A DNA stretch of 64,000 bases from Patiria pectinifera (GCA_029964075.1 CM057141.1:10354001-10418000), one strand, 5' to 3'; counted from the stretch's first letter, positions 11,180-22,841 are shown. The notes: a model not told the origin generated them from the sequence alone. Translations and numbers: made by a program.

Positions 11180-11560
11180 GTACATGTTTCTTATTAATAT
11201 TCTTGTCATGTTGAGACTCTCCAGGGTAGCCAAACACAATTTTATATCCAGAAAGCATGAAGCTGTACAGCAAGTCAAGTATCCCTGAAGAGGTCCAAGT
11301 CAGTTGATGCACATTCTATCTGTCCAGGGTAATGTAAAAGACAACCAGATAACTCAAAAAATATTGAGTTTCTGTTGTTTCCTTAGCCATGTCTAAATCA
11401 GGTGAGGAGCCTCTACAGGGTAGACAAATTCAATCAAACATTAACAATGGCTGGAGCTTTTCTACAAATGAGTGTTCCTTGAAGGATGTCTAGGTCAGTT
11501 GACGAGCCTTCTTATTGTCCAGGGTAAAAGACATCCAAACTACTCATAAGGAAGAAGCTT
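11098..11560 (+). repeat. Degenerate ~195-bp tandem repeat spanning stop codon and 3' UTR
   Basis: A block with GTCAGTTGATGAGCC, CTGTCCAGGGTAATG and GACAACCAGA recurs at about 11098, 11297 and 11491. A second shared block (GAG..CTC..CAGGGTAG) lies between them at about 11212 and 11402. The first copy is coding and gives the last ~27 residues; the other two are in the 3' UTR. The C-terminal tail and 3' UTR thus share one tandem origin. Confidence 0.75.
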
Positions 11561-12147
11561 AAATCTTCCATCATCAGTTGATCGATTTCTCTTGTGTAAC
11601 AACGAAGCATCAAATCCTGCTTTTTGTTGACGTTTCTTTGTAGAACCTTCTACTTAATATGTCTGAGGAACAACACTTTGAAAGTTGAGCCTTGATTTCT
11701 TTCGTTTTGTTCATTTTACGGTGTTACAGGGAAAAGGGTGACTAGCTGAATTGAATGAGTTAGTATAGCTTCTTTGAACACTGCGCTATTTAAGCTGTGC
11801 TAAGGTCTTGAAATACATTCAAGACAATTGAAAGCCTTTCTTAAATTCTACAGACCGAATCCAAGTTACTTAATGTGCCTTCAGAGTCAGCTGGGTAATA
11901 TCCTTGTAAAAAACAAATACACTTTAGTTTTGTTGAAAAAAAAAACATAATGCAGGATAAAACTCAGATCTTTTCCTCACTTTTTGAAATCAATATTTTT
12001 GCTGCCTTGTAAGTTGAAGGTTTCAAAGGCATTTTGACACACCGTGTTGCCTTTCATAGCGGATCAAAGTATACCTTCTGTTATTTTTAGTCTTAGTCAT
12101 AGTTCACTTTAAGAAGTGTTTATTTGTAAATAAAACAAGCAAATAAA
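11180..12147 (+). other. Probable 3' UTR and poly(A) signals of the nucleotidase-ankyrin gene
   Basis: AT-rich, non-coding sequence follows the TAA at 11177-11179. Two AATAAA signals sit at 12129-12134 and 12142-12147, so transcription probably ends shortly after. The first part is made of a degenerate tandem repeat listed separately. The exact end is inferred. Confidence 0.5.
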
Positions 12148-12659
12148 ATTGCAGTCCGTTGCTTACTCAGTGACCAAACATTAAATAATTATTTAAAAAT
12201 GTATATTTGATTGTTGTAATTGTTTAAAGAAATTTTGAAGATTTTTTTTGTTGTTTAATTGCCCACTGAGCCAACTTTACGAGCATTGTGGGTGCAAATA
12301 TTCACTGTTGTGTGCTAATTGTAATGCTAAGTTTGATAGTGGCAATGAATTGTTTATGTGGAGAATTTATTGTATGAAACCTTCCACAAACTGGGAGTAT
12401 ACATGTAAGTTGCAAGGTAGCATTTGCCAATAAATCTTTTTTTAAAGATGCAATTTGCTTAAGTTAGTTCTTCAATTTCCCAATTTCAAAGACGTTTTAC
12501 AGCCCGACAGTGTTGTAAACATAAAAAGAGCTTATCTTCTCTCCAAATCTCCAATGAAAGTGAAGTTTGAGAATTTTATTTCTTCTATTTTACTCTTTTT
12601 TACTCTATTTTACTCTGAGGGGGGGGGGGGGGTCATTGTTTGCCTTGAGAGCCGCATGC

Positions 12660-13050
12660 TGTGTAAGAAACAGAGAGGGTAATACATAACAAGTACACAC
12701 ACTCTTGTTTTACTATACTCCCGAGGACAATGCTTTGTGTTTCCCTTTGTCCCTGTAATATAACACTCTCCCATAGACTAAGCACACAAACCTACCACAG
12801 TGGACCGTTTTGAACAAAAGACCCAACTCCCGAGGACTGAAAGGATCTGTTGTTCTCCCTTTGTGTGTCTGTCCTCGGGAGGTTATGTAGAACAAGTACA
12901 CATTGTCTTGTTCCGTAGTTGTGGGGACATACACTTGTCTGTACGAGGTATTTGTGAGGACCAAAAATGCCGTGGGGACAGCAGAAAGTGCCCATAACTC
13001 GGTCCTTATTTGCCTAACAATAAAAAACTTCCCCATAACGCGGTGTAGGC
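12660..13050. repeat. Dispersed repeat with inverted CCCGAGGAC ends and an ~85-bp conserved module
   Basis: ACTCCCGAGGAC at about 12719 and 12828 faces GTCCTCGGGAGG at about 12871. The module at 12967-13050 (GGACAGCAGAAAGTGCCC, AACTCGGTCCT, CCTAACAATAAAAAACTTCC) recurs reversed at 19545-19640 and partly at 26945-27000. No gene was recognised. Confidence 0.6.
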
Positions 13051-13261
13051 CAGGGCAATTTACATGTTAAAGGCACAAACTTTGGGTAGTACCATGCATT
13101 TTACCCTTAAAACTCAATTCAAGGTGCACATTAAGTCTGGTAGTGGAGTCCACACAAATACTAAAGGCATTGCTCTGTATGGCCTTGCAGCAAGGGTACT
13201 TTGGTCGTATAAAGTTAAGGTCCAAAGCAGGAGATTTTTCTTTGCCCGTTACCTTGACACT

Positions 13262-13413
13262 TTGTAAGTTTCACACTTTGTAATTTACCTCTCAAGCATC
13301 ATTAAGAATGGTTTTTCAAATGATTTCTATTTGTCGGGTAGGTAGTTTGCTATTCAGCATCACTCTTGGAGGACGACTGCATTAAGGAGTGCATCAGAAT
13401 TATAAAATCACAG
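13262..13413 (-). repeat. Dispersed repeat, reverse complement of 4475-4612
   Basis: TCTTGGAGGACGACTGCATT, AAGGAGTGCATCAGAATTAT and TTCAAATGATTTCTATTTGT match 4475-4612 on the other strand. Confidence 0.65.
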
Positions 13414-15030
13414 ACTGTAGATGTAATTTATAGAATGGCCGACTTATAGTTTTCTCTGGTTTGCACGTGGCTGACATCTATTGATGTTTATGAGAGTGTA
13501 CATGTGTACCAGTGAAGACAGTTCAGTTGAAAGTCCATGGCAATTTCAGCGTGGTGCTGGGTAAGTAAACGTTACACTTCAGTAAACGCTCCTACATGTA
13601 CTTTGGATGACTTTAAATTTGTATTTGTTAGCCTAAAGTAAGTAACCTGTTACAAGGCAATTTTTAGCATGCCATTTGATATGTTAGCATTACTACATTA
13701 TATGTAAGCAATAATAAACATTTACGACTTAATATGCATATCTACAAGTGCCTGGCTATATACAATTATTCAATGCAAAAACGTTTAAATATTATTGGTT
13801 TAACAGTTAAAATTTAATGTGTAAACAGTTTCATAAGTACAATGTATATACATTTGTTGAATTACTTTTCTTGTATGTTGCACCTTAATCTTGCTGTTCT
13901 GGTGTTAACGTTTGATTATTCATACCAAATTGATGGGTTAATGTTGGATTAATCTACAGATGCTGTTACAACTTAAACCTTTTCAACCCATGTTCACTTT
14001 CAGCTGTATTATTGTCATTGTAAATATTTCAAGATCTGTGCCTTAAAACGTGTCTTAAAGATGTTATTGTAAGTTGGTCAAGTCCAAGCAATTTTCTCCA
14101 GTACAAAGTGTATATTCTGTGTCATTGGGTTATGCAATGATATGGATTACATTAACACATAGAAGCATTTGCCAGATCTAGTGTTTTGTGGGTAGACTGT
14201 CATGACTTGGTTTTTACTGTAACTCTAACAGGGTAGAAACACACATCAACTTGACAAAATTGTTTAATGTATATGTATTTATGAAATTGTGTCATTTCTG
14301 TATTAGCATTTTTGGTGATGAAATAGGGTGTTTTTTTGTTCTTTGATGAAATATTACTCTTCCAAACAACCAAACTTTATGCAAGTTTGTAATGTAAATC
14401 ACATACATGTATCTGATTTATCAACTATAAGTTTTAAAAGAAATGGGGGGGAGGGAGTTCTTATTTTTACTTTCCAAACATTTTCCTAATCTGCTGAAAT
14501 TCATTTTAAGGATATGATTTTAAAGACAACTTTGAATGTGTGGACATTTTTAGTAACAGTTTTTCCGAAGATTGGGATGGTGTATTCAAAAACATTCCAA
14601 CTCAACTTGCTAAAAAAACTCCAGTGTAAATAATTTACAAATACTCACAGCTGCATTATATATTTTCATGTATTGCACTTTCTACTAGTTAATTTAGTAG
14701 AATAACATTTACTCTGTTCCGTCCGAAATTTCAAGAAACCTCGACTGAAAGCTGTAAATGAGGAGTGTAAAGATATCGTGTTGGGTGTGCTTTCATGCAA
14801 ATCTGTAACATGTACATGTTCATCGTGTATCTCTGCTCCAGTTTCTCTCAAACTATGAAAGACATTATTAATGAGTTACTGTTTATGACAACTTAGAATT
14901 TTTAGTGGTTACAAAAATGTGTACATGACAATTACCTTGAAACAACTCATGGTGTTTAATGCACATGCAGCCTTCTTTGCGTTTGCTTGTGGTAGTTTTT
15001 TGGATAATGAATTCGAACCAATTCGTTTAA
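13414..15030. other. AT-rich intergenic DNA, nothing recognised
   Basis: Stops are frequent in all frames and there is no long open frame. There are scattered TACATGTA-like octamers and one short poly-G run near 14445. No repeat partner was noticed elsewhere in the window. Confidence 0.5.
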
Positions 15031-15034
15031 AGGT

Positions 15035-15880
15035 ATGGTCCATCATTAACTGTTCCCAATTTCAATTGGGAACAGCTATTGTTTTCGTTAAAGTTTTGTT
15101 TTTCCTATTTTTTTTTTATATTTTTTTTTAGCTGTTTCGGTGTACACACTGAAACAGCTCTTGTTTCTGTTATTTTTTTTTTCTCTTTTTTTCCCCACTT
15201 TTTTTTCTCATAGGATAACACGTGTTTTCGTTCTACAAGTCACTTTTGACTTTTTTTGAAATCCCATCGACTTCAAACCTTGCACACACTTAGACCACCA
15301 TCTGAAGATGTATGCCAAATCATGACGTCATCATGACGTTATCACATGTCACGTGACATCATCCTTAAAGAGCATACTTTAAGGCCCTATATCTACAGAA
15401 CCGGAAGTCCGATTTGGTTCAAACTTGGTATGCAAGTATTCTGGGACGTGTTATAGACAAAAATTGCAGTGACATCATGATGACGTCACTGATTGGGTTG
15501 AAACTTCACATTAATACAAAGCTATGATGACAGATAATTATATTGCATTATTATTACTGTGCACTTAATTGTTGCTATGTTATGATGTCATGAATATTTA
15601 ATGAGACAATCTTTACAGTCCTTTAACTATATAACCATTTGACCGATTGATCTCAAACCTGGCAGGTATACAGACTGGAAAGTGTTATAGATAAAAATTG
15701 GTAAGTCCGGGTCATGTGACCTCTACTTCCGGTGTTACCAGAAGTGTTAATTTAAGACCCTAATTAGCATATCTAAAATCATTACATTATTTTCTACTGT
15801 CCAATAGACAATCAAAACAAGTTGGGAACAGCTCTGTGGTTGTTCAGTTACAACCACATCTAGTTTGTACATTTTGTTCG
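15035..15880 (+). mobile_element. Hairpin-bearing dispersed element (relative at 49180-49545)
   Basis: Hairpins occur at 15050-15075 (12-bp stem, CTGTTCCCAATT/AATTGGGAACAG), 15130-15159 (14-bp stem, one mismatch) and 15835-15858 (TGTGGTTGT/ACAACCACA, then TCTAG). The middle has CACACTTAGACC, ATGACGTCATCATGACGT, AAGGCCCTATAT and GGGACGTGTTATAGAC, all matched in order at 49310-49545. A hairpin just before CTAG resembles a Helitron-like 3' end, but that is only a possibility. Confidence 0.55.
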
Positions 15881-16400
15881 TTTGAAGCAACAAACGTGCT
15901 CAAAATCTAAAGATGGGTGCTGAACAACTAACCTGATGAAGTTTCAGCTCAGCTTCAGCTATATATTTCGAGAAAAACAGCATTTTAGGATCTCGATTTC
16001 AAATCAAAAGTTGCTAAATCATGTGTTGAATTGGGCCTGAATTCAGCATCCAAGACATGTTCTCACTGAGCCCATTGCAGCTATGCGATGTCGCGCACTG
16101 ATCCGACGAATTATAGCAACCGCGCGCGGGTGTACGTCGTTTCAATGCTTGCGCGCGCTTTACCAAATAAAAAGATGAACTACTAACGGAAATTTCCAAC
16201 GATGCATCTTAAGACGCACTGTTGGAAAGGCCTTCTTTCCTTGATTTCTTCAAAATGACAGCTGGCCAGAAAGAATAATTTCACAGAGAGTTTAGTCCCC
16301 TTACTATCTTTCAACCAAGTATGTTTTTCAACAATAATTACGTCAGTTACTTTTTGGATAGCTGCAAATGATGGACTATAGCTTTAAGACAAATTCCACT
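15880..16400 (+). repeat. ~520-bp dispersed repeat, copy 1
   Basis: AACTAACCTGATGAAGTTTC, TTTTAGGATCTCGATTTCAA, GAATTATAGCAACC and AACTACTAACGGAAATTTCC recur in order at 18500-18835 and 53720-54235. The GC-rich middle (ACCGCGCGCGGG) differs between copies. The family type is unknown; no polymerase III boxes or terminal repeats were found. Confidence 0.7.
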
Positions 16401-17526
16401 CTTCAGATATATCTCTTGGCAACTTCTCCTTTCAAGGTATTCAAAGAATTCAGAATATAACATGGTGCCACTTTGGCTCTTCAGTGATGTACATATTTTA
16501 TTATGTAGATACTAACATTTATTTTGCAAGTTTCCTTTATAATTTAATGGTGTTTTTAAGGCAGCTGTGAAGAGGTTGAAATTTATAGTTTTACATTTTC
16601 AGACACGGACGAGACAGTTCACTGAGCATGTTTGAAACATTTACACATGCATTTATTTATTAAAATATGACATTACATGTATTAATTCCAGCTTGTACTA
16701 TGTTTTTGTTTTGTTTATATAAAGAGGTTCACACGTACTTTTATTTTACATTAAAATAATAATCTCTTGCATGCATTTTTGGGCGAAATAAAAACATTAA
16801 TATGTCATTTAAAAAAATGATTTTCCAACATTGTAATTACAATAAGTAATTTTTTTGAAATAGGAACTTAAGGAACAGGGTTGAAAGTTGAAACTTTTTA
16901 TTTCAAATGTTTAAAAATTCAGATGAAAATTGGTAAATAGGGCTAGCCAAATATTTTTTTATAAATTGGGAAACTTTCCTTAAATCTGGTCATTTGTTAA
17001 GCTGTTTGTCAACAACCATTCTAACACACTCATTACACTAATAACAGGAAACAATGTAATTAATGATTAACACAAAGCGTTTGACACCATTAACAAATAT
17101 CTAAGGGTTTTACCACGCACAAATTAAATATCCTTGCACATTTATACATATCCAGCTAGATTGAGACATAAAACAATAAATTACCTTTTTTTACATACAC
17201 ATGTCCTCTCAGATTATAAATTAAGAAATCTTCTTGTTGTCAGCTCTTGTTTCTTAATGCTTTGGCAGTAATTTTGTAATTAATAGTTAAAGTTATCCTT
17301 TAATGTCTCTAAAAACAAAAACAAAATTTGCAGTTCAACATTACAAGCCCTCTGTTCTCGTGCGAAGATGTAGACTTTCAGAGTAATTCTTCCGGCCCAC
17401 ATGGAATTTAAAGACACTTTTTTACATTGTGATTTTACAAAAATACTTTTTAAAATGTGTACAATTTTTGCGAAGTGACCCAAGGATAGAAATACATGTA
17501 CAATACATGTACATGTATGTACGCTA
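16401..17526. other. AT-rich intergenic DNA, nothing recognised
   Basis: No open frame, repeat partner or gene signature was seen. A TACATGTACATGTATGTAC run lies near 17506. Confidence 0.5.
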
Positions 17527-17534
17527 ATTGATAG

Positions 17535-18458
17535 TAGTTTTGTGCATCGGGTCAGGTTGACCATGCCAAAAATGACCTGAAACATTATACATGTAGATAC
17601 ATATACCTGGTATAAATCAAATTTGAGCCAAAACCTATCTGAACTCCCTAAAACTGACCCGACTCGTCAAAAATTCAACCCAAACTGACCCAAAACCAAA
17701 CCGACCCCAAAAACACCCTGAATATCTGGCAACTGTGTCCACTTTTTGTGCCTTAACAGCGTGGCGTGAAAATCGTCATCTCTCAGCAACTGAATCATAC
17801 TGTACGGCACTCATAACGTGAACTACTGGTGGGCCTACATGTTATAGACTGTGCATGACAGACCGGAAACCATTTTGGTCGTACCGGGCACAGTGACTTT
17901 GCACTAAATAGTGCACCATGTGAATTTTGTTTCTTTCCGAAATGGCGTAGGCCAAAAAAAAAAAGTCTCCAGTTTCTGGTATGGAGCTTGCCCAAAAAGT
18001 GGTGCGGCGACGCGGCTTTTTTTTCTTCTCCCCCCCCACCCCCCCGACTTTTTTGCTTCAAATATCGGCTGATGACTGCAAATGGTGCCCGACTAAACTT
18101 AGTACAAATAGGCCTATATGGGATTGGGAGTCCAGAGAGGCCACATAAAGCTTATTCTCGACCATAACTCCATCTAAAAACACGTTAAAATTGTGCAGCA
18201 GCAGGATTCCAGTCAAACCAGTGATCTTTCATTGAACAATTTTTTTTTTCATTTTGCCGACGCGCATGGCAACAGCGACGGGCCCGCATACCAGAAACGG
18301 GAGACTTTTTTTTGTGGCCTTAACCAACCCTACGCAAAATTCGCAAACGCAAAACCGAAACCAACCCGACCCGACTGAAATGATGGATAAACCAATCTGA
18401 TCCGACCTGAAGTCGGTTTCAGGTAGGGTTGGTTTCGGGTTGAGTTTGCACAACACTA
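17535..18458. mobile_element. hAT-like non-autonomous element with 8-bp target duplication
   Basis: ATTGATAG occurs at 17527-17534 and again at 18459-18466. The ends read TAGTTTTGTGC (left) and, reversed, TAGTGTTGTGC (right). Long imperfect subterminal repeats rich in GACCCGAC/GGGTTGG follow. An inner inverted pair (AGTCTCCAGTTTCTGGTAT near 17965, reversed near 18285) extends the foldback. An 8-bp duplication fits hAT; no transposase remains. Confidence 0.75.
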
Positions 18459-18499
18459 ATTGATAGTATCATACTTAGAATTTGGGGCTTTGGTGGTTC

Positions 18500-18835
18500 T
18501 AGACAGATAAACTGTAGGCCTATATTCCGAGAAAAACAGCATTCTAGGATCTCGATTTCATATCAAAAGTTGCTGAATCATGTTTTGAATTGGGCCTGAA
18601 TTCAGCGTTCGAGACACGTGCTCACTGAGCTGAATGCAGCTACGCGATTTAGTGCCAGCGCCGAATAAAAAAAACGAACTACTAACGGATATTTCCTTTT
18701 GGAAAGGCCTTCTTTCGTTGATTTCTTCAAAACTACAGCTTGCCAGAAAGAATAATTTCACAGGAAGTAATTACTATCTTTCAACCAAGCACGTTTTTCA
18801 ACAATAATTACGCCAGTTTTCAGGCCAGTTCAGAC
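18500..18835 (+). repeat. ~520-bp dispersed repeat, copy 2 (internally deleted)
   Basis: It shares CGAGAAAAACAGCATT, GGATCTCGATTTCA and TTTCACAGGAAGT with copy 1 but lacks the GC-rich middle and the ACGATGCATCTT segment. It stops near 18835. Confidence 0.65.
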
Positions 18836-19161
18836 CGGTGGGGGTATTTCAAGGTTATGTACATAAAATCCTATTCTCTTGATGGGAATGGGGTATTACT
18901 TTGAGATAAACAGAGTTTTGAGCTAACGAGAGTTTACTGTATGTGATTTCAGGTTTAGGTCCCCAGTCTAGTTATTAACATAGCCCAGCAAATGTCAAAG
19001 GTCAATGGGAAGCACGCAAACGACTGGAGTTTGCTGACAATGTTGACCATCCAGGAATTTACATGTATATATGTTGGGTCTAGATAGTTAGGTCTGTAAA
19101 AAATCTTGGGCACCCAAAAAATGACAAATGTCAGGAGGTTAACAGACAGGTCCTCACGAGG

Positions 19162-21817
19162 TCATAAGTCCGACCTTGCCGCTGTGCTCAGCGGGATCGC
19201 CTTCATCTCGCTCCTCATGCACAGGAACTCGCCCAGTACCGTCATCATGGCGATGCAGACGATATTGACCAGCCACCAGGACACTGTGTGGGGGAACTGT
19301 CTGTTGTAGATCCAGCACGCTATCAGGTGAAACAGGTGCACTGTGAAGGCAAAGTCTGTACACTGCTTGGCTCTCCCGACGGCAACCCACAATCCCAAGG
19401 CACTGCAAACAAAAATAAAAATTAGATCAGAATCATTGTGTTCCAATTGTTAAAAAATAATATTTACATTTGGAGCTCAAGCACAGGCTGAATGTCTCGA
19501 TCACCACCTCCAATAGAGAAAGTATCTACATGTAGGCAGGCCAACACCTCGTTATGGGGAAGTTTTTTATTGTTAGGAAAATTAGGACCGAGTTGCGGGG
19601 ACTTTCTGCTGTACCCACAGCAATCTTTCGCCATCTGGCGCGTCTAGTCGCTCCTAATTGTTTCAGGCATCAAACTTTTCATGTACTTAATTCAAATCTT
19701 GACTTTAATTTGGTACAGCGCGACTTTTGAACACCAGTGTAAACCGGGGTTAAAAGGTCTTTAATAATGCACATGTAACTAAAGGCCGGTTCATACTTCA
19801 CATGAAAGCAAAGGCAAAGGGATTTCAACTTCAGGAAATATTTGCTGCAAAATTCACCAGAGTTGAAATGTGTTAAAACATTTGCGAATTCACAGCAGGG
19901 AAATGCCATGACATGACAAATTCACGTTCGCGTTCGCTTGTTGTGCGGAGTATGAACTGGCCTTTAGGCTACATGTACATCCAAATTGCTTGGCTAGGGC
20001 TGGTTATAATACAAGTGGCTATGGAAGCGGTTGAATCCACTTTTCATAAACATGTGTGTTATTGTCAAGTTGTGTACGACCAAGAAGTATTGAGAGAGAT
20101 GCGGCCGTACACCAGATGCATGGTACAAAATCCTTTGTTTCCATCTGGTACATTGCATATGACGTCTTGGTCAAAGTTCAACTCACCATGTTAATGAATT
20201 CAAGACGTACACTGCCACAATGGTTCTACCTTTGGAGCTGCCAAACTCTAAGCACTGTGTGGAGGATAAAGAAATCATTTAGGGGTTTAAAATTCATTCA
20301 TAAATACCTAAGACAGTTTACGCATTCCTATTGGTCGAGAGCCCATCACGTGGCCAGTCTTAAACGGATGATAAAGACATGGCTAGCTGGTCTTAAACAC
20401 TTTTCCAGTGTCACAATAAAATGTGGACTCCTAAAAATCCAGTGCCTCTTATCGTTTCATTGGTTGAACGTTCACAATCCTCACGTAGGCATGCGCAACA
20501 CTACCAGGAAGTTAGAATTTTATAGTTCTAAATTCAAAATGCAACCCGCCAGGTGCGTTCTGCGCGACATCGCGTAGAACATGATACGCGCGCGTCAATC
20601 TCCATAAAAGGGTTGTTTACATCTTACTCGCCAGCTGAACACTCCATTATTTTGCAGGAGGGATGTTTCAAAAAGCATAAAGTGAATTTGTTGAACAAAA
20701 TCGGGATGTTTTGAACGAATTATATGGTTTTTTTTTACCGAAAAGGTATTTATGAATGGGAATAAATATGTGCTCCGTCGGTATTTATCACTCTGTTTAA
20801 TACCACTTAGAGTCTGGGTGCTGATAATTATCAGCACCCAGACTCTAAGTGGTATTAAACAGAGTGATAAAAACCTCCGTAGCACACATTTATTCCCTTA
20901 TGAAAACCAAACAAGTTGACAATAATTTGAAACCAAAACACTTCTGATTCTGAACAGCTTTATGGAAAAAGATTAATATTTCACAATGAACAATTCATTA
21001 TTCACTCATGGAGCGTGTATGAAATGTGTCAATGTGCCTGTCTCCTGCGGAATCATTGAAATACCCATTTTGAATGACAACTTTGGTAAATATTTTGGTG
21101 AAGATCCTTTGTTTTAATGCAAAATCATCCTGCCCCGTTCTACCGGGAACTCTCGAAGTTGACCACATGACCAAGATTATGTTTTGTGTGTGCTACATGC
21201 ACATGTACTTCTCTTACATGTGCAAAGCTGACAGCAATTTCATGACGTTTGCAAATTTTTAAAGGTAGGTCTCCATTATATTCCGAACAGCATTAGGACT
21301 GCGTCCCCTGTACAGAATCAAAATCGGTATCGCAGTGAAAGGTAAAGAGGATGAACCTGTGTTCACAGGAATGGAGTGCCCATCTCTCTTTCAAAGTGAT
21401 TGGGCCAGACTCAAGTCCATGCAATGCTGCTGTGGGGGATCGCCACACCTCCTCCACAGCAAGCATGCCGGTACCTATTCAACACTTGGGTTAAGAGGAG
21501 TAATTGAGGAAAAGCGCCTTACTAAAGGGCACAACACGCATGGCCATGGCTATCTCGAACCCACAATCTCACGATCATGAATCCTATGCTCTACCGCTAG
21601 ACCACACGTGCCCCTGGTATCCCTCATAAATTAATCGCAATCTACATGTACTAACCTCATACTTGAAGACTTGATCAAGAATTTTGGGATTATCCAGGAT
21701 TAAGTCAACGAATACCAGCCAGAATCCATAGAAGACGTAGAAAGTACACTGCATGGCAATAATCTGGGAGACCAGGAGAACCGGATCCCAGACGTGACTC
21801 CGGAACATTCCCACCAT
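19162..21817 (-). CDS. SYS1: SYS1, Golgi membrane adaptor for ARFRP1 (complete coding region)
   Basis: Three coding exons on the minus strand: 21817-21656, 20254-20187 and 19402-19162 (TGA). Phases fit exactly (0, then 2) and give 156 aa, the length I recall for human SYS1. It starts MVGMFRSHVWDPVLLVSQII. The 68-bp middle exon gives GSSKGRTIVAVYVLNSLTC. The last exon gives ALGLWVAVGRAKQCTDF, then VHLFHLIACW and GEFLCMRSEMKAIPL. Four membrane segments are visible at about residues 16-37, 64-86, 94-109 and 117-138. In yeast and mammals SYS1 sits in the trans-Golgi and recruits N-acetylated ARFRP1/Arl3, which in turn loads ARL1 and golgins. The ATG at 21817 fits the family N-terminus; the open frame runs further upstream, but that part does not look like SYS1. 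Confidence 0.96.
19545..19640 (-). repeat. Conserved ~85-bp module, reversed copy
   Basis: On the minus strand it reads ACAGCAGAAAGTCCCCGCAA, then TCCTAACAATAAAAAACTTC, then CCATAACGAGGTGTTGGCC. This matches 12967-13050 with few differences. It lies in the last intron of SYS1. Confidence 0.7.
20784..20871. repeat. 88-bp perfect palindrome, no spacer
   Basis: The centre is between 20827 and 20828 (CTGATAA|TTATCAG). The arms TTTATCACTCTG...GTGGTATTAAACAGAGTGATAAA match base for base for 44 bp. Imperfect symmetry (GGAATAAATATGTGCTCCG against its reverse) continues outward to about 20700-20920. It lies in SYS1 intron 2 and is probably the core of a foldback element. Confidence 0.9.
21310..21615 (-). 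mobile_element. tRNA-derived SINE
   Basis: On the minus strand the head (21615-21555) has an A-box-like TGGTCTAGCGGTAGAGC and a B-box GGGTTCGAGA. A body with CTTTTCCTCAATTACTCCTC and GGTACCGGCATGC follows, a layout common in marine invertebrate SINEs. It lies in SYS1 intron 2. It is not a functional tRNA: the anticodon arm and acceptor stem do not fold well by eye. Confidence 0.75.
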
Positions 21818-22841
21818 GGCAACAGGGCAAGGGTTCGGGAAGTGGTAAAACGTCTGTTGTGACAATTCAAACTTGAAATGGATGCCGCGGGTATCAGAGA
21901 ATATCAATCTAGTGTCAGGGTAAATTTCCAGTGTTGTGTCTGTATTGTCACAAACGACACATTCATTGCTGAGTTCTTGTCATGCTTTTCAGCGGTAACT
22001 TGATTTGATGTGGATCTCTGTTACTCGTTGTTTTAGCAGTGGTGTACTCTTCATCTACGAGGCCAATATGGCAGCCCAATTCTGCTGTGACTGTTGTCTC
22101 ACCAAACCTATAAGAAACAGAATACAACAATTGAATGGAAAGCATAGAAAGCTGAAAACAAATGAGTGTTCTGCTTTTCCTAAGGTCGCCTCAGGAAAAT
22201 AGAATGCTCGTAACATAGCAATGTCCTTACCTTTAAGAAGACTATTGAACTCTTCACAATACAGCTACAAGCCAAAATACCAACCATAGACCTCCTTGCA
22301 CACATATTCATTCAGCATGCGAGAATATTCTTGTGAACAGCCATATCATAATTTTTTTTTTTTTTAAAGGGCCCGTATGCCAACATGGTTTAGAAGTCTG
22401 ATTCTTCAGTGCAACTTTTTATCATGCCCATCCTGGCACATTCTCAGCCCCGTAACCTGGCATTTTAAACCCATTAACACGATTACTTAAAAACAACTCC
22501 AAGCAGCACCATGCTTGGCATTCGACCAACATTCCAGTGACGCAAGACAAACAACGTACATTTCGCGTAAAAAAAACCAAGTTTTAAAATAATTTTAACT
22601 TTAATTGATATGCAGAAGATGTTTTTTATTACTTTTTCTACCATATAAAGCTGCTTTTAATGTTCAAAAGCCTATACAAAATTTGTTGACGCTCGTTGAC
22701 GACCGTTGAGGCTTGTTGACTCTTGTTGACACGCTTTAGTAGGACCCGTAGGCTACAGTTCGATACGCCTTCACCTGATAAATCATCATGATCATGATGA
22801 TCGTGTAGTTTTACCAGGCATGATAGGTATCGTGTTAGACC

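Noticed and set aside
21555..21615. Genuine tRNA gene
   Set aside because: It has A- and B-box-like motifs but poor arm pairing and a SINE body attached.
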